Positions 8,740-16,777 of a stretch of DNA of 64,000 bases are shown here, piece after piece. The stretch is from UBA6168 sp964573725 (lineage in GTDB: Bacteria; Bacteroidota; Bacteroidia; Chitinophagales; Saprospiraceae). The notes under the pieces are model-generated. The model was not told the DNA's origin. It saw only the letters and a list, made by a program, of their open reading frames with translations, and did no database searches. How positions within the stretch are numbered: the first letter of the stretch is position 1; each line of letters begins with the position of its first letter. Location: contig CAZNLJ010000010.1 in assembly GCA_964573725.1 (NCBI GenBank), positions 1 to 64,000 of the forward strand, in the 5' to 3' direction. The translations under genes and the position numbers were made by a program.

Positions 8740-9759
8740 ATGAAAAAAATTGGTATCCTGTTCGGCAAGGAACGCACCTTTCCCGCCGCTTTCGTAGAAC
8801 GTATCCGCTCGAAGGCCGTCGAGGGCGTGGAAGCCGACTTCGTCACCGTAGAGGAACTGAAGCAAAACCACGCATCCGGCTACGCGGTCATCATAGACCG
8901 GATCTCCCAGGACGTCCCCTTCTACCGGGCCTACCTGAAAAATGCCGCCGCCACCGGTACCGCCGTCATCAACAACCCCTTCTGGTGGAGCGCGGATGAA
9001 AAATTCTTCAACAACGTGCTGGCAGAACAGGTCGGCGTGCCCGTCCCCAAGACCGTCCTCCTGCCCAGCAAGGAACATCCCGACGACACCTCGACGGAAA
9101 GCTTCACCAACCTGAAGTTCCCCATGGATTGGGAGGAAATCCTGGATTACCTCGGCGGCTTCCCCGCTTTCATGAAACCCCACGCCGGCGGTGGCTGGAA
9201 GAACGTCTACAAGGTCGAAAACTGGGAGGATGTGTTCCGGGCCTACAACGAAACCGCCCAATTGGTCATGATGCTCCAGAAGGCCGTCTCGTTCGAAAGC
9301 TATTTCCGCTGCTACTGCATCGGCCGCAAATATGTCCGCATCATGGATTACGAACCCAGGAACCCGCATCACCTGCGGTATGTGGCGGACCACCGGCCTT
9401 CCGCAGCCCTCCTGGCCACGATGGAGGATTATGTCCTGCGGCTTTGCAACGGCCTCGGCTACGATTTCAATACGGTGGAATTCGGCGTGCAGGACGGTGT
9501 TCCCTATGCCATCGACTTCTGCAACCCCGCCCCCGATGCCGATGTCCATTCCGTCGGCAAGGAAAATTTCGAATGGGTGGTGGAAACAGCCGCCAATTAT
9601 GCCATCGAAACGGCCCTGGCCCACCAGGACGGCCGCCTGAACCTCAGCTGGGGCACCTTCGTCCAGGCAGCGGTCCGCCAGGAACAGTTGACGCCGCAGA
9701 CCGCGCTTCCGGCCGGAAATCCGCCCGCCACCGCGCCGAAACGCACGCGTAAACGCTGA
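8740..9759 (+). CDS. ATP-grasp ligase, RimK/glutathione-synthetase-like
   Basis: Predicted ATP-dependent carboxylate-amine/thiol ligase, 339 aa. The ATG at 8740 gives the MKKIGILFGKE start of a pre-ATP-grasp domain; an upstream in-frame ATG at 8551 is low-complexity. Supporting segments are NNPFWWSADEKFFNNVLAEQ (start of the ATP-grasp fold), the phosphate-binding FMKPHAGGGWKNV, and the metal-ligand segment DFNTVEFGVQDGVPYAIDFCNP, matching the xxExNxxP logic of the fold in altered form. The C-terminus is a basic tail (KRTRKR). It is the first of three same-strand genes (gaps of about 100 and 90 bp) with a glutamine amidotransferase and an uncharacterised protein. The product is unknown. Confidence 0.8.
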   Translation: MKKIGILFGKERTFPAAFVERIRSKAVEGVEADFVTVEELKQNHASGYAVIIDRISQDVPFYRAYLKNAAATGTAVINNPFWWSADEKFFNNVLAEQVGVPVPKTVLLPSKEHPDDTSTESFTNLKFPMDWEEILDYLGGFPAFMKPHAGGGWKNVYKVENWEDVFRAYNETAQLVMMLQKAVSFESYFRCYCIGRKYVRIMDYEPRNPHHLRYVADHRPSAALLATMEDYVLRLCNGLGYDFNTVEFGVQDGVPYAIDFCNPAPDADVHSVGKENFEWVVETAANYAIETALAHQDGRLNLSWGTFVQAAVRQEQLTPQTALPAGNPPATAPKRTRKR

Positions 9760-9860
9760 AAAGCTGGCCGGCGGCATGTGGCGGCACGCCGCTGGCTCCA
9801 TCTTTGCAGCGCCCGATCCATGCGGTCCGGAACGGGCCCAACTCATCTAAACCGACGGAT

Positions 9861-10700
9861 ATGCGCGTGCCGACAAACCCGGTTCCCGGAAGGAAACACA
9901 AGGTGGCCATCCTGGACATGTACGAAGGAACCCGGAACCTGGGTATGCAGAACCTGCTCGAATTGCTCGAAGGCTTCCCCGAAGACCTGGAAGTCGCGGT
10001 GTTCGACGTACGGTCGCACTTCGACTTGCCGGACTTGGACCACGACATCTACATCTTCTCCGGTGGCCCGGGAAGCCCCCTGGTCGGGGATGACCGCTGG
10101 TGGCAACCTTTCCACCGGCTGATCGACCGCTTGTGGGCACACAACCTGCAACCGGGCCAGGCCAGGAAGTTCTGTTTCTTCATCTGCCATTCCTTCCAGA
10201 TGGCTTGCCGTCATTTCGGTATCGGCAGGATTGTCCGCCGACGAAAAAAATCGTTCGGCACCTTCCCCGTCTTCAAGACCCCGGAAGGGGATGGGGAATG
10301 GCTGTTCCAGGAACTGGACAACCCCTTCTGGGTCGCGGATTTCCGGGAATACCAGGTCATCGACCCCCAACCGGGACGACTCGAGGAACTGGGTGCCCAA
10401 CTATTGCTCATCGAACGGGAACGCGACCGGCCCGAACTCAAAAGGGCCATGATGGCCGTCCGGTTCTCCCCGGAAATGGTGGGCACCCAATTTCATCCGG
10501 AAGCCGATCCCATCGGCATGCGGTCCTATTTCCTCGAACCGGACCGTATCCAGGCCGTCCTGACGGAATTCGGGGAGGACCGCTACCATGCCATGGTCGA
10601 CGACCTGAAGGACCCGGCCAAAATCGCCCGTACCCACCGCACGATCCTGCCGTTCTTCCTGTTCGGGGCGCTGGGCAACCTCCGGGCGGAAGCCTCCTGA
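9861..10700 (+). CDS. Class I glutamine amidotransferase
   Basis: Triad-type (class I) glutamine amidotransferase, 279 aa, that should release ammonia from glutamine. The nucleophile loop FFICHSFQ has C109; the HPE motif in GTQFHPEAD gives H212 and E214, so the full Cys-His-Glu triad is visible. The oxyanion segment FSGGPGSP is at about 67-73. The ATG at 9861 is preferred over an in-frame one at 9804 because it begins just before the first strand (HKVAILDMYEG). There is no synthetase domain fused to it, so it is not GuaA. Its position between an ATP-grasp gene and a third co-oriented gene suggests it feeds ammonia to an amide-forming ligase; this is inference. Confidence 0.82.
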   Translation: MRVPTNPVPGRKHKVAILDMYEGTRNLGMQNLLELLEGFPEDLEVAVFDVRSHFDLPDLDHDIYIFSGGPGSPLVGDDRWWQPFHRLIDRLWAHNLQPGQARKFCFFICHSFQMACRHFGIGRIVRRRKKSFGTFPVFKTPEGDGEWLFQELDNPFWVADFREYQVIDPQPGRLEELGAQLLLIERERDRPELKRAMMAVRFSPEMVGTQFHPEADPIGMRSYFLEPDRIQAVLTEFGEDRYHAMVDDLKDPAKIARTHRTILPFFLFGALGNLRAEAS

Positions 10701-10789
10701 TATACGGCAGGAAATCAAGGTGCCGCCTTTTTCCGAAGAAGAAAGGGCCTGCCTGCCGGACCATCCGCTCATCCAAACACTCGAAACTT

Positions 10790-11992
10790 ATGGTATCCGA
10801 CATCCGCCGCCGTTACAACGATACTTTCTCGGAAGAAAAATACCAGGCCTTCCTGACGGAAATCGAACAGGCAAACGGCCACCGCCCCCCTTTCCCCATC
10901 GCGGAAACCCCCGTTTTCGTACCCCGTCAATTAGGCCGGAAACTGCTGGAGGCCTGCGACGAACTGCTGCCGACCTTCCTCCATCCCGAATTCAAGTCCA
11001 TGTCGGAGGAGACCATCCTGCCCGGCACCTTCGTACCGGGTGAAAACGCCCACCCCACTTTCCTTTGCATCGACTTCGGCATTACCCTCGACCAAAACGG
11101 GGAGCCGCACCCCCAACTGATAGAAATACAAGGGTTCCCCTCCTTATTCTTTTACCAACACCTGTGCGCCCGGGCCTACCGGAATCACTTCTATGTGCCG
11201 GACGGCTGGCACCACCTGTTCGGCGGCCTCGATGAGGAAGCTTACTATCAGTGGATGCGGCGCGTCATCGTCGGCGATGCCCGGCCGGAAAATGTCGTGC
11301 TGCTCGAAATCGAACCCTGGCAACAGAACACCCGCATCGATTTCTTGGAAACGGCCCGGATACTGGGAGTCGCCGTCAAATGTATTTCCGAACTGAAAAC
11401 CAGCGGCCGGGATGTGTATTACATCGCCGAAGACGGCAGGAAAATCGGGGTGGAGCGGATCTACAACCGCGTCATTTTCGACGAACTTTCCAAAAGGCAG
11501 GACCTCCTGCGCGATTTCGATTTCTCGACGCCCTACGATGTCTCCTGGGTCGGCCATCCGCATTGGTTCTCCCGGATCAGCAAGCATACGCTTCCCTTGT
11601 TCCGGAGCCGGTACGCCCCGCCCGCCCATTACCTGCACACCGTCGACCCCCGGCAAACCGACCTGGCACAGTTCGTCCTCAAACCCTTGTATTCCTTTTC
11701 AGGTCAAGGGGTCGTCATCCATCCGACCATCCGGGATGTGGAGGCCATCCCGGAACATGACCGCAAGAATTTCATCCTGCAACGCAAGGTGACCTATGCA
11801 CCGCTCATCGCCACGCCCGACGGTCCGGCCAAGGTGGAGATCCGCCTGATGCTCACCTGGGAGGACGGCCGGGAACGTCCGACGCTCGTGACCAACCTCG
11901 CCCGCTTGAGCAAAGGGGAAATGGTCGGGGTCCGGTACAACAAGGGCAAAAGTTGGGTAGGGGGTAGTGTCTGCTTCTTCGAGCCGGCTTGA
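10790..11992 (+). CDS. Uncharacterised 400-aa protein of the ATP-grasp/amidotransferase trio
   Basis: I cannot assign a named family with confidence. The 400-aa soluble protein has no signal peptide or membrane segment. Late segments resemble an ATP-grasp core: FVLKPLYSFSGQGVVIHP is like a phosphate-binding lysine plus glycine loop, followed by NFILQRKVTYAPLI, VEIRLMLTW and a final VTNLARLSKGEMVGVRYN. This order is reminiscent of glutathionylspermidine-synthase-like or other divergent ATP-grasp enzymes. The ATG at 10790 is chosen because upstream codons in frame overlap the amidotransferase. The gap to the amidotransferase is about 90 bp with the same orientation, so the three genes probably form one operon and pathway. 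Confidence 0.6.
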   Translation: MVSDIRRRYNDTFSEEKYQAFLTEIEQANGHRPPFPIAETPVFVPRQLGRKLLEACDELLPTFLHPEFKSMSEETILPGTFVPGENAHPTFLCIDFGITLDQNGEPHPQLIEIQGFPSLFFYQHLCARAYRNHFYVPDGWHHLFGGLDEEAYYQWMRRVIVGDARPENVVLLEIEPWQQNTRIDFLETARILGVAVKCISELKTSGRDVYYIAEDGRKIGVERIYNRVIFDELSKRQDLLRDFDFSTPYDVSWVGHPHWFSRISKHTLPLFRSRYAPPAHYLHTVDPRQTDLAQFVLKPLYSFSGQGVVIHPTIRDVEAIPEHDRKNFILQRKVTYAPLIATPDGPAKVEIRLMLTWEDGRERPTLVTNLARLSKGEMVGVRYNKGKSWVGGSVCFFEPA

Positions 11993-12106
11993 TGCGGGAC
12001 ACCGGCCCGACAGCGGGGATACGCCCGGCGGGGAACACCGCCGGAAACGGACTTGCAACCCTTTCACCGGTATGCGCCCATCCCGGCACGGACCAGGTCA
12101 CCCGAA

Positions 12107-13543
12107 TTACCGGACCACAAACTTTTCCACGCCGATTTTTCCATCCGCCTCCGTGCGGATGATATAGGTCCCCGGCGGTACGGCAAGCCGGACCTCCCGC
12201 GATTCGCCCTGCCATTCCATCTTTTGAACCAAGCGACCTGCCATATCGAAGATTTCCGCGCTTGCGGGCCCCTGCCCGCGCTGCGTCAGGGTGAACCCGC
12301 CATGGTTCGGATTCGGGTGGAGCACCACCCCGCCGGAAGTAAAGGATTCCTCCGTCATGACCGGGCTTGTCGTGTTGAGGAAGGTCCGCGTGCCTCGCGT
12401 CGGAGGAATGAAGGAGGTGCCTCCCAGGACGATGTCCGGGTCCGAATCCCCGTCGATATCCCCGACGGCCATACTGGTGAGGTACATCCCGTCCAGGCTG
12501 TCGGCAGGCAAAAAGACATGGCCACCTATGTTTTCAAAAACAAGGGAAACGATACCGGCGGCGGACGCACCGTTCACCAATACATCCAGGTCTCCATCCA
12601 CATCCAGGTCGGCAAGAACGGTTTTCCCCGCAATGGTTCCGGGGAACGGGGTTCCGGCATACAGGGCAAAGACCCAGTCCCCCTCGTTCAGGTAAAGATC
12701 CGTCCGGGAGACGCCTGAATCACCGAGACCGGACAGCAGGATGTCCGCATCGCCGTCGTTGTCGCAATCCCCGACCGCCATGGAACCCTTGGCCAATCCC
12801 GGAAGGATGCCCTCCGCGACTTCCGCGAAGGTTCCGCTGCCGTCGTTCGCATAAAGTTTGGTCACCTGGGATCCGGCCTGGGTCTCTCCTGTCAGCAGTA
12901 CGTCCAGGTCATTGTCCTTGTCAAAGTCAAAGAAAGACACCCTACCGACACCCACCGGGGTGAACGGCGTGTTCGGGACGACGGCAAAGTTTCCCGATCC
13001 ATCATTCAAATAAAGCTCCGCCAAGGGATTGTCTTGCTGGTCCGTACCTGTCAGCAGGACATCCAGGTCCCCATCCCCGTCCACATCCCCGAAAGCGCCC
13101 TCCCCTCCCCAAGACGGGGTAAACGGCGCGGCGGCCAGGGTGTAAGTACCGGAACCGTCGTTCCTGTACATGTTGGCAACGGTGATTCCGCCATTCGTTT
13201 TTCCCGTGACCAACAGGTCAAGGTCGAGGTCACCGTCCACATCGGAAAACGCCACCCATCCGCCGAAAACATTTTCAAAGGACGAGACCGTCGATTCGCT
13301 GAAATTTCCCGACCCGTCGTTGAGATAGAGGGTCGACTTGACCGGTCCGCCCTTGCCGGTCATCATGATGTCCATGTCGCCGTCCCCATCGACATCCGCC
13401 ATGGCCATGGCACCGGCATCGGCATCCTGAAAAACAGGACCCGGATCGGCCTTTACAAAACTCAGGTTTTGGGCGCTCGCCATGGCCATATATCCCAAGA
13501 GCGGAACCAGACAGGTGAATTTCATTCTCATTTGCGATTGCAT
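12107..13543 (-). CDS. Secreted FG-GAP/VCBS-repeat protein with T9SS sorting domain
   Basis: Predicted extracellular beta-propeller protein, 478 aa. A signal peptide (KFTCLVPLLGYMAMASAQ) is followed by about six repeats carrying the calcium-binding D-x-D-x-D-x-D loop (for example DVDGDGDMD, DFDKDNDLD, DCDNDGDAD, DLDVDGDLD). The C-terminal ~75 residues (HPNPNHGGFTL..., IFDMAGRLVQ, PPGTYIIRT..., KFVVR) are a typical type A T9SS C-terminal sorting domain, so the protein should cross the outer membrane by T9SS and be surface-attached or released. The start at 13543 follows an AATAA-rich stretch; in-frame ATGs at 13561 and 13525 are alternatives. The binding role is unknown. Confidence 0.88.
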   Translation of the reverse strand: MQSQMRMKFTCLVPLLGYMAMASAQNLSFVKADPGPVFQDADAGAMAMADVDGDGDMDIMMTGKGGPVKSTLYLNDGSGNFSESTVSSFENVFGGWVAFSDVDGDLDLDLLVTGKTNGGITVANMYRNDGSGTYTLAAAPFTPSWGGEGAFGDVDGDGDLDVLLTGTDQQDNPLAELYLNDGSGNFAVVPNTPFTPVGVGRVSFFDFDKDNDLDVLLTGETQAGSQVTKLYANDGSGTFAEVAEGILPGLAKGSMAVGDCDNDGDADILLSGLGDSGVSRTDLYLNEGDWVFALYAGTPFPGTIAGKTVLADLDVDGDLDVLVNGASAAGIVSLVFENIGGHVFLPADSLDGMYLTSMAVGDIDGDSDPDIVLGGTSFIPPTRGTRTFLNTTSPVMTEESFTSGGVVLHPNPNHGGFTLTQRGQGPASAEIFDMAGRLVQKMEWQGESREVRLAVPPGTYIIRTEADGKIGVEKFVVR

Positions 13544-13746
13544 TTTATTGTGAAGGCACAAACATCCGTATTCCGGTCGGTGGATGCATCACGGCCATGC
13601 TTGAAAAGGCCGGATTCACGGCCGGTCGTGCCGCCTGCCCCCCTGCGCCGCCCGATGGCCACCGGGAAACCGACGATGCCGGCAGACCGGGTCTCTAACG
13701 GGTGGAGATCTTGATCGCCTCCATGAGCAAGGCGAATTTCATGTAC

Positions 13747-14045
13747 CTCATCTTTCAAACCACAAGAATCGAATATTTTGATTGCAAGGTTCGCATGATT
13801 GTATAAAAACGTAAGCTACTCCTAACCAAAGGGTCTTTATTTCGCTTCCCGTCTTTTGGACAGGACGGCCGGCGGCGCGCTTGGGCGCGCCGCCGGCCGT
13901 CCTGAAATTTTTTTTGGGCGCGGGGCGCAGCCCCGCACCCTTTTTGGTGCGGAGCGTAGCACATCGGCGGGTTTTATGACCAAAAAAACAGAATATCAAT
14001 GTTTTGTAATTGATCATTTTGTAGGGTTGAGGTGCGGAAGACGGG
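13747..14045 (-). repeat. MITE-like repeat, copy B (interrupts a TPR gene)
   Basis: Full 299-bp copy in reverse orientation relative to copies A, C, D and E. Its ends are CTCATCTTTC (plus-strand left) and GTGCGGAAGACGGG (plus-strand right). The core contains a perfect 20-bp stem: 13861-13880 pairs with 13885-13904 around the loop TTGG. A second GC-rich inverted repeat lies at about 13917-13940. It shares blocks such as CAATTACAAAACATTGAT and CAAGGTTCGCATGATTGTAT with copy E. The right end lies inside a TPR-coding sequence and provides its stop codon. Confidence 0.85.
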
Positions 14046-14603
14046 ATAGACGAGCCCGAGATTATTTAACACAGCTGCCTGATAGGCGGAATTTTGTCCA
14101 TTCTCCTTAAACAGGCCCAAGCTGGTCGTGTAATATTTTACGGCTTCCCGGTAATTGTTCCGGCTTCTGTAAGCCGAGCCGATATTGTTGTACAAGCTGG
14201 CGAGACCGAGGGTGTCCTTCATTTCCCTGCGTATGTCGAGCGCCCGGAACAGGCACGCCAGCATGCTGTCCGGCCTGCCTTTCACATAATGGATAAGAGC
14301 CCATCCGTTATAGGCCTTGGCGGTTTCACCCAGGTTGTTCCGCCTGCCGGCCAGCTCCAAATGAAGTCTTATGACCTGGAGGGAGGAATCCGGTCGGGGA
14401 TAGCTGCGTCGGGGATAACCGGCGTTGATGGCCTTCCACCGGACGGAATCCGGCTGTCGGGAGTCGTTCCGGACCGATTGCAGGGAGTCCGGGTCCACCT
14501 GGCCCGTCAGGCTTGGCAGCACGCAGGGGACGAGGAAGGGGAGGAAAAGGAGATACCTACAGGCAAAAGAGGGTGGGGATGGAACGGAAGGCCTGCCGGA
14601 CAT
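13974..14603 (-). pseudogene. TPR protein truncated by repeat copy B
   Basis: The first ~186 residues are a normal exported TPR protein: a hydrophobic N-terminus (CRYLLFLPFLVPCVLPSLTG), then helical repeats with consensus residues in GLASLYNNIGSAYRSRNNYR, EAVKYYTTSLGLFKENG and AAVLNNLGLVY. At about 14045 the frame enters repeat copy B, which encodes the last ~23 residues (starting PVFRTSTLQ) and a TAA stop. Intact relatives in Bacteroidota usually continue through more TPRs into a histidine kinase or HTH output domain; no such continuation is visible beyond the element, so the 3' part seems lost. Whether the fragment is expressed is unknown. Confidence 0.75.
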
Positions 14604-14961
14604 GATGAAGGAAGCTGTTATTGACGTGTAAAGAGCCGTCCGGTAAAATTGGTGATTCGGGGAAAGCCGGGTGCTGTCCGTCGCCGGGATAAGCCCCGAA
14701 TGTCAAGCCCGCTGCCGCTTTTGCAAGCCGGAAAAGGGAAAGGTCGGGTCCCGCCCGATTGGTGCCCGACGACGGCTCGAAATTGGGTTGTGACGGATTT
14801 CGAGGATTTGTGGAGCTTCGGGACGGCCATAGCAGGAAACAAAGATCCGGCATGGCTGCCGAGGCAGGGATTTCGGGTGCCGTTGCGGGCGGTCCGGACC
14901 GGGGAAGATTATGCGGGGAGGAAAAGGAAGGGGCCCTACACACGCGGGACCGGCGTATCCC
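14604..14961. other. Intergenic region, no gene seen
   Basis: This 358-bp stretch lies between the end of hemD and the start of the broken TPR gene, both leftward. A 128-codon frame on the minus strand has shadow-like composition and no domain. I see no clear promoter or terminator. Confidence 0.5.
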
Positions 14962-15744
14962 TCATTCCTTATTGGAAACTTGAAGATACTTTTCGAGCGC
15001 CATGGTCATGGAGGGGGTCTCCGGCTCGGGTGCCTTGATATTGACATAAAGGCCCCTGTCCTGCACAGCCTGGAGGGCGGCGGAGCCGAACACGGCGATT
15101 CGGGTTTCCTTTTGCTGAAAATCAGGGAAATTTTCATAAACCGCCTCGATTTCGAGGGGGCTGAAGAAAACGATGATATCGTAGTAGATGTCCTTCAGGT
15201 CGCTGAGGTCGCTGCTGACGACCTGGTACATCACCGCCTCCTGCCATTTGAAATGATTTTCCTCCAGAAAGGAACTGACCTGTTTGGCCCCCAGGTTGGA
15301 GCAGGGCAGGAGGAATGCCTCCTTTTCCTTGTGCTTCACCAGATAGGGCTTGAGGTCAAGGATGGTGCGGGCGCCGGAAAACACTTTGCGTTTCCGGTAG
15401 ATGATGAATTTCTGGAGATAGTTCGCCACCGCCTCCGTCATGCAGAAGTACTTGGTTTCCTGGGACATCTTCACCCGCATTTCCTCGCACATCCGGAAGA
15501 AGTGGTCAATGGAGCTCTTGCTGGTGAAGATGATGGACGAATATTCGTCCAGTCGGATTTTTTGCTTTCGGAAATCCCTGGCTTCCAATGGTTCGACCTG
15601 TACGAAAGGACGCCAGTCGATTTGGAGGTCGTATCGCTTTTCTAAGTCGTAATAGGGGGAACGCTCCGGTTTAGGTTGGGAAACAAGGATGGACTTTACT
15701 TTTTTGTAACTTTCGACGTATTGCTTTCCGTTAGCGACGTTCAT
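14962..15744 (-). CDS. hemD: Uroporphyrinogen-III synthase
   Basis: Closes hydroxymethylbilane to uroporphyrinogen III with inversion of ring D, in haem/sirohaem synthesis; 260 aa. The HemD family has few invariant residues, but the two-domain Rossmann-like pattern is clear: KVKSILVSQPKPERSPYYDLE at the N-terminus, the IIFTSKSSIDHFF segment, a mid-protein FLLPCSNLGAKQ, then VFFSPLEIEAVYENFPDF and IAVFGSAALQAVQDRGL near the end. This form is typical of Bacteroidota. It lies 38 bp downstream of the DUF4271 gene on the same strand, a pairing I know from other genomes in the phylum, so the two are probably one operon. Confidence 0.85.
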   Translation of the reverse strand: MNVANGKQYVESYKKVKSILVSQPKPERSPYYDLEKRYDLQIDWRPFVQVEPLEARDFRKQKIRLDEYSSIIFTSKSSIDHFFRMCEEMRVKMSQETKYFCMTEAVANYLQKFIIYRKRKVFSGARTILDLKPYLVKHKEKEAFLLPCSNLGAKQVSSFLEENHFKWQEAVMYQVVSSDLSDLKDIYYDIIVFFSPLEIEAVYENFPDFQQKETRIAVFGSAALQAVQDRGLYVNIKAPEPETPSMTMALEKYLQVSNKE

Positions 15745-15782
15745 TTATTTGGAAAAATTTTTGATTTTCAAGATGAGACAGC

Positions 15783-16715
15783 TCAGATGCCTTCCTGTGA
15801 CATCAATAATTTTGTAACCAAGACGATAGGTGCAATTTCGATGGAGCAAAGATACAACAAAAAGTGGAATTTATGACGCACCAGGAAAGGCGCAGCGATG
15901 AACATGCCCCGCAGCAGCAGGAACAAATAGACGGCGGCGCTGATGCCCACGACCCCATAGAGGCAGTAATCCCGGGTGTTTTCCGGTGCATAGGCCATGA
16001 AGAGGATCCCGATGGCCACGAACAATCCGATGATGATGTGGAAGATCATGATGGTGAACTGATACAGCCCGGTTTCGCGTTGTATGGAGAAGATGTACCC
16101 GATGTATCCCAGGAGCAGGTGTTTGGAGAGAAAGAACCCGCTGATCCCCAGGGTCACCAATGCCAGGGAGGCTGTGTTGGTGGCGGCGGGCTCGATGTGA
16201 AGATGGCGGCATGCCAGGAAGGTGAATATCCCGGCATTGAGGAAGAACAGTAGGTAGAGCAATCCGTAGGCGAGGTACATGCCGGCACCCTGTTCGCGGT
16301 AGAGTTGGTTCAGCAGGATATCGCTCTTGAAAGCCTGCCAGATCTTCAGCAACAGGATGCGGAACAGCGTGACGACGATCGTCAGGAGGATGACCATGAT
16401 GAGGACCGTGACGAAGATGAATTGCTGGTACACATCCTCCTTCTGCTTGGCGGTCATCCGGCCGGTCCGCCGGTTGTCGATCCGGAAGCCCGGACCGGTG
16501 CTGCGTGGCGCCTCCATGGATGTCCGGATGCGGACAAGGTCGAAAGGATTGGAGGACGCCCCTTTGTCCACCGTATCCCCCGGTTGGACGGCGGCGATCC
16601 GAGGCAGCAGGTCGAACGGTGTCGCCACGGGGCCCTGCGCGACCGAAAGGATCGGGAACAAGAGTCCCAACCATAGCGCCACCCCGATATGCCCCTTGCG
16701 ATTACTGTTGAACAT
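15783..16715 (-). CDS. DUF4271 integral membrane protein
   Basis: Bacteroidota-restricted membrane protein of unknown function, 310 aa. The start at 16715 gives an N-terminal signal-like segment (VALWLGLLFPILSVAQ). After a ~100-residue extracytoplasmic linker come about six hydrophobic helices, beginning with FVTVLIMVILLTIVVTLFRILLL and including YLAYGLLYLLFFLNAGIFTFL, LLGYIGYIFSI, FTIMIFHIIIGLFVAIGILFM and LYGVVGISAAVYLFLLL. It is upstream of and probably co-transcribed with hemD, and divergent from the histidine kinase (62 bp between starts). Confidence 0.82.
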   Translation of the reverse strand: MFNSNRKGHIGVALWLGLLFPILSVAQGPVATPFDLLPRIAAVQPGDTVDKGASSNPFDLVRIRTSMEAPRSTGPGFRIDNRRTGRMTAKQKEDVYQQFIFVTVLIMVILLTIVVTLFRILLLKIWQAFKSDILLNQLYREQGAGMYLAYGLLYLLFFLNAGIFTFLACRHLHIEPAATNTASLALVTLGISGFFLSKHLLLGYIGYIFSIQRETGLYQFTIMIFHIIIGLFVAIGILFMAYAPENTRDYCLYGVVGISAAVYLFLLLRGMFIAAPFLVRHKFHFLLYLCSIEIAPIVLVTKLLMSQEGI

Positions 16716-16732
16716 TATATATATTGTTGCGG

Positions 16733-16740
16733 CAAAAATA
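16733..16740 (-). promoter_or_regulatory. Candidate -7 box TATTTTTG for DUF4271-hemD
   Basis: On the minus strand TATTTTTG matches TAnnTTTG and lies 17 bp before the DUF4271 ATG, inside the 62-bp divergent region. Confidence 0.45.
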
Positions 16741-16777
16741 ACGTTTCCACCTCCGATTAAAAAATTCTTTTGGGTAT

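Noticed and set aside
14557..14943. A 128-codon minus-strand frame between hemD and the broken TPR gene
   Set aside because: S/P/A-rich composition with no domain, overlapping the start of the TPR gene; treated as non-coding.
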